DNA of 64,000 nucleotides from Streptomyces sp. NBC_01210 (lineage in GTDB: Bacteria > Actinomycetota > Actinomycetes > Streptomycetales > Streptomycetaceae): positions 6,882,001 through 6,946,000 of the forward strand of contig NZ_CP108549.1 of the NCBI RefSeq assembly GCF_036010325.1. Direction: 5' to 3'. Of this stretch, positions 26,906-34,950 are shown one piece after another. Under the pieces are notes generated by a model. It had not been told where the DNA came from, searched no databases, and worked only from the letters and a program-made list of their open reading frames with translations. Within the stretch, counting starts at the first letter, position 1; each line of letters begins with the position of its first letter. The position numbers were made by a program, and so were the translations under genes.

Positions 26906-26943
26906 GCGGAACCCCGGCATCCCTTGTGGTGCCGGGGTTCCGC
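26906..26943 (+). terminator. terminator of the M16 operon
   Basis: A perfect 14-base stem (GCGGAACCCCGGCA with TGCCGGGGTTCCGC) and a 10-base loop, 36 bases after the stop. Confidence 0.88.
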
Positions 26944-27093
26944 CTTATGCCCGTTTTGTTGGAGAGGTTGCCTGTCTGCCCTGTGGCGTGCGCTACAAAA
27001 GGGCCTGTCTGTTTGGCGATTGAAAGACGGCCCGCCTAGCGTCGGTCCGGCTGTCCGCCAGTAGCCCGCCGCATCCGCGGCATCGGACAGTCA

Positions 27094-27234
27094 TCGCCGA
27101 GTCCCCGTCTGGCGCGAGCCTGGGGAGCCGGGGACCCACTCAGTCCCTGGGGTGAATCGGGCGCCTTCGCACCTGCGGAGGGGCCTGTAGGAGACCTTCC
27201 TGCTCCGAACCCGTCAGCTAACCCGGTAGGCGAG
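27094..27234 (+). promoter_or_regulatory. cyclic di-AMP riboswitch (ydaO-yuaA type)
   Basis: The leader before the M23 peptidase gene carries the conserved blocks of the ydaO class in order: TCGCCGAGTC, GGGGAGCCGGGGACCCA, GGGGTGAATC, GGAGACCTTCCTGCTCCGAA and CCCGTCAGCTAACCCGGTAG. It ends 25 bases before the start codon. In actinobacteria this class commonly controls cell-wall hydrolases and is switched off by c-di-AMP (established). The match is by eye. Confidence 0.9.
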
Positions 27235-27259
27235 AAGGAAGGAAAGGATCAGCCACTTC

Positions 27260-28018
27260 ATGGCGTTCACCCGTGCCACCGGGAAGCACCGTGCCCCGAG
27301 CCGAATGACGCGCAAGAGGGCGAACATCGCCGGCGTCGCGGCTCTCGCCACCACCGGCGTCATCGGAACCCTCGCTTCCCCGGCACTCGCCGCCGAGACC
27401 GGCGCGACCACCGTCGAGGACACCGGCCTGACCCAGATCGTGGCGGCCGACTCCCTCGCCGAGCAGATCGCCGACCAGGCCGCCGCGCAGAAGCACGAGG
27501 CCGCCGAGGCCAAGGCGAAGGCCGAGGCGAAGCGCAAGGCCGAGGCCCGGGCCAAGGAGGCCCGCCAGGCCAAGGAGCGCGCCGCCCGCGAGGCCGAGCG
27601 CAAGCGCCTCAACTCCTTCGTGGCGCCGATATCCCACTCGTACGTGTCGACGGGCTACAAGACCGGCGGCTCCATCTGGTCCTCCGGCAGCCACACCGGC
27701 ATCGACTTTCACGCCGCGTCCGGCACCACCGTGCACGCGGTCGGCTCCGGCACCGTCGTCGAGGCCGGCTGGGGCGGCGCGTACGGCAACAACGTCGTGA
27801 TCAAGATGAACGACGGCTCGTACACGCAGTACGGCCACCTCTCGTCCATCAGCGTCTCGGTAGGCCAGTCGGTGACTCCGGGCCAGCGGATCGGCCACTC
27901 CGGCTCGACCGGCAACACCACTGGTCCGCACCTCCACTTCGAGGCCCGCACCAGCCCCGAGTACGGCTCCGACATGGACCCGGTCGCGTACCTGCGCGCG
28001 CACGGCGTCAACGTCTGA
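27260..28018 (+). CDS. secreted M23 (LytM-type) peptidoglycan peptidase
   Basis: 252 residues. Basic N-terminus and signal peptide ending near PALAAE (about residue 46), then an Ala/Lys/Glu-rich coiled coil (about 75-115), then an M23 domain with zinc ligands in SHTGIDFHA (His and Asp) and in PHLHFEA (the HxH pair). It cleaves cross-bridges or stem peptides of the cell wall, probably during growth or septation. The ATG at 27260 follows AAGGAAAGGA; an internal start at 27305 would also keep a signal peptide. It is controlled by the c-di-AMP riboswitch just upstream, tying wall remodelling to osmotic or potassium state. Confidence 0.93.
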   Translation: MAFTRATGKHRAPSRMTRKRANIAGVAALATTGVIGTLASPALAAETGATTVEDTGLTQIVAADSLAEQIADQAAAQKHEAAEAKAKAEAKRKAEARAKEARQAKERAAREAERKRLNSFVAPISHSYVSTGYKTGGSIWSSGSHTGIDFHAASGTTVHAVGSGTVVEAGWGGAYGNNVVIKMNDGSYTQYGHLSSISVSVGQSVTPGQRIGHSGSTGNTTGPHLHFEARTSPEYGSDMDPVAYLRAHGVNV

Positions 28019-28055
28019 TCCGACGACGGGGCCGATGCCCGGTCCCGCTTGCTCC

Positions 28056-28088
28056 CCGAAGGCCCCGGCTCACCGCCGGGGCCTTCGG
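28056..28088 (+). terminator. M23 peptidase terminator
   Basis: A perfect 13-base stem (CCGAAGGCCCCGG with CCGGGGCCTTCGG) and a 7-base loop, 38 bases after the stop. Confidence 0.88.
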
Positions 28089-28123
28089 CGTTTGCCGCCC
28101 CACCGGAGTTCTGGCCAAAAGAT

Positions 28124-28133
28124 ATCCATGGAT
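28124..28133. promoter_or_regulatory. 10-bp palindrome upstream of the GntR gene
   Basis: ATCCATGGAT, a perfect palindrome 98 bases before the GntR-family gene. It is a possible operator for that regulator, inferred from symmetry and position only. Confidence 0.25.
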
Positions 28134-28230
28134 TCCGGTCTCCCATCGGAAAATCCCGCCCACTGCAATAGAGTCACCGAACAGACGTCAATCGGCTGCG
28201 TTTCGCGCGGATTAAAGCGGAGGTTCGGTC

Positions 28231-28908
28231 ATGCGCATTCCCGCGCACTCGGTATGCACGGCGATCCGCGACGACATCGTCTCCGGTGTATTCGAGCGCG
28301 GCAGCCGGCTCACCGAGGAGCAGCTGGCACGCCGCTACGGCGTCTCCCGGGTCCCGGTGCGCGAGGCCCTGCGCACGCTGGAGTCCGAGGGCTTCGTCAC
28401 CACCCGCCGCCACGCCGGCGCCTGTGTCGCCGAGCCCACCGAGCAGGAGGCCGCCGACCTTCTGGAGATCCGGATGCTGCTGGAGCCCATGGGTGCGGCG
28501 CGCGCCGCCCAGCGCCGCACCGAGGCACATCTCAAGGTGCTGCGTGGCCTGGTCAGACTGGGGCAGGAGCGGGCCCGCCGTGGTCAGGGCGAGGATCTGC
28601 GTTCACTGGGTGGCTGGTTCCACGAGACGCTCGCCCAGGCCTCCGGCAGTCCGGGGCTGATCGCTCTGCTCACCCAGCTGCGGCACAAGATCGCCTGGAT
28701 GTACGCCGTCGAGCAGCCCGCCAAGCCCGTCGAGTCCTGGATCGAGCACGGCGCGATCGTGGACGCGGTGGCGCGCGGCGACGCGGAACGGGCGCGGGCG
28801 CTGACGGCCGTGCACACCGAACGGGCTGCCGCCGCCCACCGGCTGCGCCGCCCCGACCGGGTGAGGACTTCGCAACATGCCGTAAACATCGCAAGCGCCC
28901 GCCATTAA
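28231..28908 (+). CDS. GntR-family transcriptional regulator with FCD domain
   Basis: 225 residues. The N-terminal winged helix (EEQLARRYGVSRVPVREALR, then TLESEGFV) is followed by an all-helical FCD domain (LLEIRMLLEPMGAARAAQ, then the FHETLAQASGSPGL motif) with His residues placed for metal binding. It belongs to the FadR subfamily, which usually responds to organic acids. GGAGG lies upstream of the ATG at 28231. It stands alone; the target genes are not evident. The divergent or downstream neighbours (ptsH, acetyltransferase) give no firm clue. Confidence 0.88.
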   Translation: MRIPAHSVCTAIRDDIVSGVFERGSRLTEEQLARRYGVSRVPVREALRTLESEGFVTTRRHAGACVAEPTEQEAADLLEIRMLLEPMGAARAAQRRTEAHLKVLRGLVRLGQERARRGQGEDLRSLGGWFHETLAQASGSPGLIALLTQLRHKIAWMYAVEQPAKPVESWIEHGAIVDAVARGDAERARALTAVHTERAAAAHRLRRPDRVRTSQHAVNIASARH

Positions 28909-29035
28909 CAGGTGCACCGTATACAAAGGGTAGATATTGGCGGGGCCTCTTTTCTGCTGCCCGTATTCAAAGCGCCGGGACCGAAAGTCGCGTCCGGGAA
29001 AGTCATGTCCAGAAAAGCTGCGTCCAGAAAAGACG

Positions 29036-29072
29036 AAGCCGCGATGTCCGAGAATTCGGGACACCGCGGCTT
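29036..29072 (-). terminator. ptsH terminator
   Basis: AAGCCGCGATGTCC pairs with GGACACCGCGGCTT (14 bases with one G-U pair) around a 9-base loop, 26 bases beyond the ptsH stop on the minus strand. It may also stop reading from the GntR gene. Confidence 0.75.
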
Positions 29073-29097
29073 TGCGTGGGTAATGGGCCTGACCGGC

Positions 29098-29379
29098 TCA
29101 GACGGTCTCGGGAAGTTCTTCGAGACCCTCGGCGACGAGCCGGGCGAGACGGTCCAGCGCGGCGTCGGAGTCCTCCGCCTCGGAAGCGAGCACGATCTCC
29201 TCGCCGCCGTGCGCGCCCAGGCCGAGCACCGCGAGCATGGAGGCGGCGTTGACCGGGGTGCCGTCCGCCTTGGCGATCGTCACGGGGACGCCGGCGGCCG
29301 TGGCGGCACGGACGAAGATGGAAGCGGGGCGGGCGTGAAGGCCCTCGGCCCAGCCGACATTGACGCGGCGCTCAGCCAT
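29098..29379 (-). CDS. ptsH: HPr phosphocarrier protein of the PTS
   Basis: 93 residues. The phosphorylated His15 lies in GLHARPAS, and a region around NAASMLAVLGLG corresponds to the usual HPr regulatory Ser loop. The protein passes phosphate from Enzyme I to sugar-specific EIIA domains. The ATG at 29379 has AAGGGC upstream; an extension to 29394 is less likely. A DasR-type operator lies 24 bases upstream of the start, in agreement with known DasR control of ptsH in S. coelicolor (established). ptsI is not in this window. Confidence 0.95.
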   Translation of the reverse strand: MAERRVNVGWAEGLHARPASIFVRAATAAGVPVTIAKADGTPVNAASMLAVLGLGAHGGEEIVLASEAEDSDAALDRLARLVAEGLEELPETV

Positions 29380-29402
29380 GGTGTTGCCCTTCAAGTCTCA
29401 GT

Positions 29403-29418
29403 GGTTGTCTAGACCAGT
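29403..29418 (-). promoter_or_regulatory. DasR-responsive element (dre) of ptsH
   Basis: On the minus strand ACTGGTCTAGACAACC matches the DasR consensus (ACTGGTCTAGACCACT) at about 13 of 16 positions, including the central GGTCTAGAC core. DasR represses PTS and chitin/N-acetylglucosamine genes and is released by glucosamine-6-phosphate (established). The site lies immediately upstream of ptsH and within the region shared with the divergent acetyltransferase gene. Confidence 0.8.
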
Positions 29419-29477
29419 CTCTCATGTGTTTCTGCGTGCTCGCACCGGCCCCGGACCCGGGATCGGCCGCCGATAGT

Positions 29478-29490
29478 CAGTCTCAGACTG
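29478..29490. promoter_or_regulatory. inverted repeat upstream of the acetyltransferase gene
   Basis: CAGTCT-C-AGACTG, perfect 6-base arms, 50 bases before the start of the acetyltransferase gene. It may be an operator or part of the promoter; no regulator is assigned. Confidence 0.3.
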
Positions 29491-29540
29491 CCCCGCGGCA
29501 ACCTCCTCCGCGACCCGTGGGTGAGCCGTACGCTTTCCCC

Positions 29541-32426
29541 ATGCAGACCTCGTCGGATCAGGCCTACCCCGACCACTGGGAAGCAGACGTGGTGCTGCGC
29601 GACGGCGGCACCGCGCGCATCAGGCCCATCACCACCGAGGACGCCGACCGTCTGGTCAGCTTCTACGAGCAGGTCTCCGACGAGTCGAAGTACTACCGCT
29701 TCTTCGCGCCCTACCCCCGGCTCTCCGCCAAGGACGTCCACCGCTTCACCCATCACGACTATGTGGACCGGGTGGGTCTCGCGGTCACGGTGGGCGGCGA
29801 GTTCATCGCCACCGTCCGCTACGACCGGATCAACGCAGAGGGCCGGCCCGCGAGCGCCCCCGCCGACGAGGCCGAGGTCGCCTTCCTCGTCCAGGACGCC
29901 CACCAGGGTCGCGGCGTGGCCTCCGCCCTCCTCGAGCACATCGCCGCCGTGGCCCGCGAACGCGGTATCAGACGCTTCGCTGCCGAGGTGCTGCCCGCCA
30001 ACAACAAAATGATCAAGGTGTTCCGGGATGCCGGCTACACCCAGAAGCGCAGCTTCGAGGACGGGTCCGTCCATCTCACCCTCGACCTCGAACCGACCGA
30101 GGAGTCCCTCGCCGTCCAGCGCGGCCGCGAGCAGCGCGCCGAGGCCCGCTCCGTGCAGCGCCTCCTCGCGCCCGGTTCGGTCGCCGTCATCGGCACCGGC
30201 CGCGTGCCCGGCGGCGTGGGCCGCACCGCCCTGCGCAACCTCCTCAGTGCCGGATACACGGGACGTACCTACGCCGTGAACCGCGCCTTTCCCGAGGGCC
30301 AGGCCGAGGTCGACGGCGTCCCGGCCCACCGCTCCGTGGGCGAGATCGGGGAGACCGTCGACCTGGCGGTCGTGGCCGTCCCGGCGGAGCGGGTGCCCGA
30401 AGTGGTCGCCGACTGCGGCGAGCACGGCGTCCAGGGACTGGTCGTGCTGACCGCCGGATACGCCGAGAGCGGGGCCGCAGGACGGGAGCGCCAGCGCGAA
30501 CTGGTGCGGCAGGCCCGCTCGTACGGGATGCGCATCATCGGCCCGAACTCCTTCGGCATCATCAGCACCGCCGACACCGTCCGCCTCAATGCCTCGCTGG
30601 CCCCGGAGTCCCCGGCGCCCGGCCGTATCGGCTTGTTCACCCAGTCCGGCGCCATCGGCATAGCACTGCTCGCCGGCCTGCACCGGCGCGGCGCCGGGCT
30701 GTCCTCCTTCATCTCGTCGGGCAACCGCGCGGATGTGTCCGGCAACGACTTTCTGCAGTACTGGTACGAGGACCCGGACACCGATGTGGTCCTGCTGTAC
30801 CTCGAATCGATCGGCAACCCGCGCAAGTTCACGCGCCTGGCCCGGCGAACGGCGGCGGTGAAACCGGTCGTCGTGGTGAAGGGCGCCCGGCACAGCGGCA
30901 GCGCGCCGCCCGGACACGCGGTGCCGGTCACCCGGATCCCCGACACCACGGTCGGGGCGCTGTTCCGCCAGGCCGGCGTGATCCGCGTCGACACCGTCAC
31001 CGAACTCGTCGACGTGGGCCTGCTGCTGGCCGGCCAGCCGCTGCCCGCAGGACCGCGCGTGGCGATCCTCGGCAACTCCGAGTCCCTCGGCCTCCTCACG
31101 TACGACGCCTGCCTCGCCGACGGCCTCCGTCCCCTCCGGCCGCGCGACCTCACGACGGCCGCCACGCCCGCGGACTTCCGCGCCGCCCTCGCCGAGGCCC
31201 TGGTGGACGACGCCTGCGACGCGGTGGTGGTGACGGCGATCCCGTGGGTAGGGGAGAACGGCGTCACGGAGTCGGGCGACGGCGAGGTCCTGGCAGCAGC
31301 GCTGCGCGACGCGGTCACCACGGCCCCGGCCAAACCGGTCGCGGTGGTCCATGTGGAGATCGGGGGTCTGGCGGAGGCGCTGGCGGCGGCGACGAGTACG
31401 CGTACGGTCCCGGCCCCCGCGACCGAAGACGGGAACCCGGGCCCCGGCCACGAGGCGCCGCGGGCCGTCCGCACCCGACCACCCGCCCCGAGCTCGTCCG
31501 CCGTCTCCGCGGCCGTCCGTTACGCCGCCCCGGCCCCCGCGACCGCCCCGCACGCCTCCCGTATCCCCGCCTACCCCGCCGCCGAGCGGGCCGTCCGAGC
31601 CCTTTCCGAGGCGGTCAAATACGCCCAGTGGCGCCGGCAGGCCGCCGAGCCCGGCAGGGTGCCGCAGTACGAGGACATCGACGAGGCCGGCGCGGCCGCG
31701 CAGATCGACGCACTGCTCGGCGGGCTCACCGACCCTCGCGGCAGCACCCTCGGGCCCGCTGCCGCCCACGAGCTCCTCGGCCGGTACGGCATCCCCGTAC
31801 GGCCGACCCTCCCCGCGCCCGGTCCCGACGCCGCCGTGGCCGCCGCCGGCCGCCTCGGCTACCCCGTCGCCCTCAAGACCACCGCCCCCCACCTCCGCCA
31901 CCGCGCCGACCTCGGCGGCGTACGGCTGGATCTGGCCAACGAGGCGCAACTGCGGCAGGCGTACCGCGAATTGACCGACACCCTCGGCAAGCCCGAGGAG
32001 CTCCAGCCCGTCGTTCAGGCGATGGCCCCGCGCGGAGTTGACTCGGTCGTACGCGCCGCCATCGACCCAGCCGTCGGCGCCGTGCTCTCCTTCGGGCTGG
32101 CCGGAGCCGCCTCCGAGCTGCTCGGTGACACCGCCCACCGGCTCGTGCCCGCCACCGACCGGGACGCCGCGGAGTTGATCAGGACCATCCGGACGGCCCC
32201 GCTCCTCTTCGGCTGGCGGGGCTCCGCGCCCGTCGACACCCCGGCCCTCGAAGAGCTGCTGCTCCGGGTGTCACGACTGGTCGACGATCACCCGGAAGTG
32301 GTCGGAATCAGCCTCGAACCGGTCGTTGTCGCTCAGCATGGCCTCTCTGTGCTCGGCGCGTCCGTACGGCTCGCGCCGTCGCCCGCCCGCACCGACCTGG
32401 GCCCCCGCCGACTCCCCAGCTACTGA
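29541..32426 (+). CDS. GNAT protein acetyltransferase fused to an acyl-CoA synthetase (ADP-forming) module
   Basis: 961 residues. Order: a GNAT domain at about 15-185 (acetyl-CoA loop near VQDAHQGRGVASALL), a CoA-binding Rossmann domain (VAVIGTGRVPGGVGRTALRN), succinyl-CoA-ligase-like domains (LFTQSGAIGIALL), a Pro/Ala-rich linker near 610-700, and an ATP-grasp domain at the C-terminus. This matches the S. lividans protein acetyltransferase PatA, which modifies acyl-CoA synthetases on lysine (from memory); the synthetase part of such proteins is usually a sensor rather than an enzyme. The ATG at 29541 lacks a ribosome binding site; an in-frame start lies further upstream at 29424. It is divergent from ptsH. 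Confidence 0.88.
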   Translation: MQTSSDQAYPDHWEADVVLRDGGTARIRPITTEDADRLVSFYEQVSDESKYYRFFAPYPRLSAKDVHRFTHHDYVDRVGLAVTVGGEFIATVRYDRINAEGRPASAPADEAEVAFLVQDAHQGRGVASALLEHIAAVARERGIRRFAAEVLPANNKMIKVFRDAGYTQKRSFEDGSVHLTLDLEPTEESLAVQRGREQRAEARSVQRLLAPGSVAVIGTGRVPGGVGRTALRNLLSAGYTGRTYAVNRAFPEGQAEVDGVPAHRSVGEIGETVDLAVVAVPAERVPEVVADCGEHGVQGLVVLTAGYAESGAAGRERQRELVRQARSYGMRIIGPNSFGIISTADTVRLNASLAPESPAPGRIGLFTQSGAIGIALLAGLHRRGAGLSSFISSGNRADVSGNDFLQYWYEDPDTDVVLLYLESIGNPRKFTRLARRTAAVKPVVVVKGARHSGSAPPGHAVPVTRIPDTTVGALFRQAGVIRVDTVTELVDVGLLLAGQPLPAGPRVAILGNSESLGLLTYDACLADGLRPLRPRDLTTAATPADFRAALAEALVDDACDAVVVTAIPWVGENGVTESGDGEVLAAALRDAVTTAPAKPVAVVHVEIGGLAEALAAATSTRTVPAPATEDGNPGPGHEAPRAVRTRPPAPSSSAVSAAVRYAAPAPATAPHASRIPAYPAAERAVRALSEAVKYAQWRRQAAEPGRVPQYEDIDEAGAAAQIDALLGGLTDPRGSTLGPAAAHELLGRYGIPVRPTLPAPGPDAAVAAAGRLGYPVALKTTAPHLRHRADLGGVRLDLANEAQLRQAYRELTDTLGKPEELQPVVQAMAPRGVDSVVRAAIDPAVGAVLSFGLAGAASELLGDTAHRLVPATDRDAAELIRTIRTAPLLFGWRGSAPVDTPALEELLLRVSRLVDDHPEVVGISLEPVVVAQHGLSVLGASVRLAPSPARTDLGPRRLPSY

Positions 32427-32463
32427 GCGCTCACCACGCCCCGAGCCCCGTAGGATGGACCGC

Positions 32464-33048
32464 ATGGCGAAGACCGGTACGACGACCCAGGGGCTGCGCG
32501 CGGCGATCGAGCGCAGCGGCTACTACCCGGCCCTCGTGGCCGAGGCGGTGGAGGCCGCTGTCGGTGGCGAGCAGATCGCTTCGTACCTGGTGCACCAGGA
32601 AACCACCTTCGACGCCAACGAGGTGCGCCGCCATGTCACCGTCCTCGTCCTGACGGCCAACCGCTTCATCGTCAGCCACACCGACGAGCAGGCCGCCGAC
32701 TCCAGCTCCCCGACCCCCTACGCCACCACCTCGACCGAATCGGTCAAGCTCGGCCGGATCTCGTCGGTCGTGGTGAGCCGCGTCGTCGCGAACCCGGAGT
32801 CGTACACCCCCGGCACCCTGCCCCGCGAGGTCGTCCTCACCATCGGCTGGGGCGCCGTTTCCCGTATCGACCTGGAGCCCGCCGCCTGCGGCGACCCCAA
32901 CTGCGAGGCGGACCACGGCTACACCGGCAACTCCACCGCGGACGACCTGAGCCTGCGCGTCAGCGAGGCCGGTGACGGCCCGGACGCGGTCCGGCAGACG
33001 CTTGCCTTCGCGCAGGCGCTCTCCGAAGCCACGGCAGCCACGCGCTGA
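32464..33048 (+). CDS. DUF5998 family protein
   Basis: 194 residues from the ATG at 32464 (AGGA nine bases upstream); an ATG at 32455 is also possible. The protein is soluble, with an N-terminal helical part (LRAAIERSGYYPALVAEAVE), a beta-rich core that includes HQETTFDANEVRRHVTVLVL and NRFIVSHTDE, and a Cys pair in CGDPNCEADHGY. The family is actinobacterial and of unknown role. Its stop overlaps the ATG of the phosphodiesterase gene (TGATG), so the two are translationally coupled; the acetyltransferase gene ends 38 bases upstream. Confidence 0.85.
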   Translation: MAKTGTTTQGLRAAIERSGYYPALVAEAVEAAVGGEQIASYLVHQETTFDANEVRRHVTVLVLTANRFIVSHTDEQAADSSSPTPYATTSTESVKLGRISSVVVSRVVANPESYTPGTLPREVVLTIGWGAVSRIDLEPAACGDPNCEADHGYTGNSTADDLSLRVSEAGDGPDAVRQTLAFAQALSEATAATR

Positions 33049-34238
33049 TGGCTCAGCCCGCAGTCTGGCCGGACCCCGTTCCGCTCGCCCTCGACACCGC
33101 ACCCGTCCCCGAGTACGGCACTGGATCGCTCGCCGATCTGCTCCCGACGCTCGCCGCGGGCCAGGGCGTACCGGGCCTGGCGCAGAGCATCCCCGAGCTG
33201 ACCCCCGCCGACCGGAACTGCGTCTTCCTGATCGACGGCCTCGGCTGGGAGCAGATCAAGAACCACCCTGACGAGGCCCCATATCTCACCTCGCTGCTCG
33301 CCACCTCGCGCGGCGGCACGGGACTGCCCATAACCGCTGGTTTCCCCGCCACCACAGCCACCTCGCTGGCCTCCGTCGGGACCGGCCTGCCACCCGGCGC
33401 ACACGGCCTGCCCGGCTACACCGCGCGCAATCCGGAGACCGGCGAGCTGATGAACCAGCTGCGCTGGAAGCCCTGGACAGCCCCGCACGTCTGGCAGCCG
33501 TACCCCACGGTCTTCCAGCTCGCCGACGCCGCGGGTGTGCACACCGCACAGGTGACATCGCCGACCTTCCAGCACACCCCGCTCACCAAGATCGCACTCA
33601 GCGGCGGCAGCTTCCTCGGCCGGCTCTCCGGTGAGGAGCGGATGGACCTGGCGGCCGAGCAACTGGCCCTGGGGGACCGGTCGCTGGTCTACACGTACTA
33701 CAGCGATGTGGACGGCAAGGGCCACCGCTTCGGCGTGGACTCCGACGCCTGGCGCGGCCAACTGATGTACGTCGACCGGATGGTGCAGCGCCTCGCCGAG
33801 CAACTTCCGCCGCGCGCCGCCCTGTACGTCACCGCCGACCACGGCATGATCGACATCCCCTTCGACGAACAGTCGCGCATCGACTTCGACGAGGACTGGG
33901 AACTGCGCGCCGGGGTTGCCCTGCTGGGCGGCGAGGGCCGCGCCCGCCATGTCTACGCCGTGCCGGGTGCCGAGTCCGATGTGCTCACGGTCTGGCGCGA
34001 GGTGCTCGGCGAGCAGTTCTGGGTGGCGAGCCGGGACGAGGCGATCGCCGCGGGATGGTTCGGCGACCGGGTGGACGAGCGGGTGTACGCACGGATCGGT
34101 GATGTCGTCGCCGCGGCCTGCGACGATGTGGTGATCACCGCCTCCGTCAATGAGCCGCACGAGTCGGCGATGGTCGGGATGCACGGCTCCATGACCCCCG
34201 CCGAGCAGCTCGTCCCGCTCTTCGAAGTACGCTCGTAG
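33048..34238 (+). CDS. alkaline phosphatase superfamily phosphodiesterase/nucleotide pyrophosphatase
   Basis: 396 residues. It belongs to the type I phosphodiesterase/NPP group: metal ligand region FLIDGLGWEQI, nucleophile Thr in FPATTATSLASVGTG, DVDGKGHRFG, and YVTADHGMIDIP with the typical D-H pair. There is no signal peptide, so it is likely cytoplasmic; the substrate is unknown. It overlaps the DUF5998 gene by one base and is followed after 40 bases by the thymidine kinase gene on the same strand. Confidence 0.88.
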   Translation: MAQPAVWPDPVPLALDTAPVPEYGTGSLADLLPTLAAGQGVPGLAQSIPELTPADRNCVFLIDGLGWEQIKNHPDEAPYLTSLLATSRGGTGLPITAGFPATTATSLASVGTGLPPGAHGLPGYTARNPETGELMNQLRWKPWTAPHVWQPYPTVFQLADAAGVHTAQVTSPTFQHTPLTKIALSGGSFLGRLSGEERMDLAAEQLALGDRSLVYTYYSDVDGKGHRFGVDSDAWRGQLMYVDRMVQRLAEQLPPRAALYVTADHGMIDIPFDEQSRIDFDEDWELRAGVALLGGEGRARHVYAVPGAESDVLTVWREVLGEQFWVASRDEAIAAGWFGDRVDERVYARIGDVVAAACDDVVITASVNEPHESAMVGMHGSMTPAEQLVPLFEVRS

Positions 34239-34278
34239 CCGCCTCCCTCACCCAGACCCGAAAGGTCCTCAACTCCCC

Positions 34279-34950
34279 ATGCCCGAGCTGGTGTTCTTCT
34301 CCGGAACCATGGACTGCGGAAAGAGCACCCTCGCTCTTCAGATCGAGCACAACCGGTCCGCGCGCGGCCTCCAGGGCATGATCTTCACCCGTGACGACCG
34401 CGCCGGCGAGGGCAAGCTGTCCTCCCGGCTCGGCCTGGTCACCGACGCGGTCGAAGCTGCGGAGGGCTTCGACTTCTACGCGTACCTCGTCGCCCATCTC
34501 TCCAAAGGCGGCCGCTGCGACTACGTGATCGCCGACGAGGCGCAGTTCCTCGCGCCCGAGCAGATCGACCAGCTCGCCCGTGTCGTCGACGACCTCGACC
34601 TGGACGTCTTCGCCTTCGGCATCACCACCGACTTCCGCTCCAAGCTCTTCCCCGGCTCGCAGCGGCTCGTCGAGCTCGCCGACCGGGTCGAGGTGCTGCA
34701 GGTCGAGGCGCTGTGCTGGTGCGGCGCGCGTGCCACGCACAACGCCCGTACCGTCGGCGGGATCATGGTCCTCGAGGGCGCGCAGGTCGTCGTGGGTGAC
34801 GTCGACCAGTCGCCGGACGAGATCGGCTACGAGGTGCTGTGCCGACGCCACCACCGGCGGCGGATGACGGCCGCCACCGCCCGCGCGGCCGCCCTCTCCC
34901 CGGACGTCCTGCCCGTCGAGGTCAGCGAGAGGCCGTCCGTACGATCGTGA
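34279..34950 (+). CDS. tdk: thymidine kinase (class II)
   Basis: 223 residues. The P-loop GTMDCGKST is at 9-17, Walker B is DYVIADEAQFL with the catalytic Glu, and a lasso/zinc region has CWCG plus a C-terminal CRRH. It phosphorylates thymidine in pyrimidine salvage. The last 29 bases overlap, tail to tail, the VOC gene on the other strand. Its neighbour upstream is the phosphodiesterase gene; dut, another dTTP-pool gene, is 14 kb away. Confidence 0.93.
   Translation: MPELVFFSGTMDCGKSTLALQIEHNRSARGLQGMIFTRDDRAGEGKLSSRLGLVTDAVEAAEGFDFYAYLVAHLSKGGRCDYVIADEAQFLAPEQIDQLARVVDDLDLDVFAFGITTDFRSKLFPGSQRLVELADRVEVLQVEALCWCGARATHNARTVGGIMVLEGAQVVVGDVDQSPDEIGYEVLCRRHHRRRMTAATARAAALSPDVLPVEVSERPSVRS

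Noticed and set aside
29409..32138. A 909-codon open frame antisense to the acetyltransferase gene
   Set aside because: Gly/Val/Asp-rich shadow of a GC-rich gene on the other strand; no recognisable domain, and it would delete the clear GNAT/acyl-CoA-synthetase gene.
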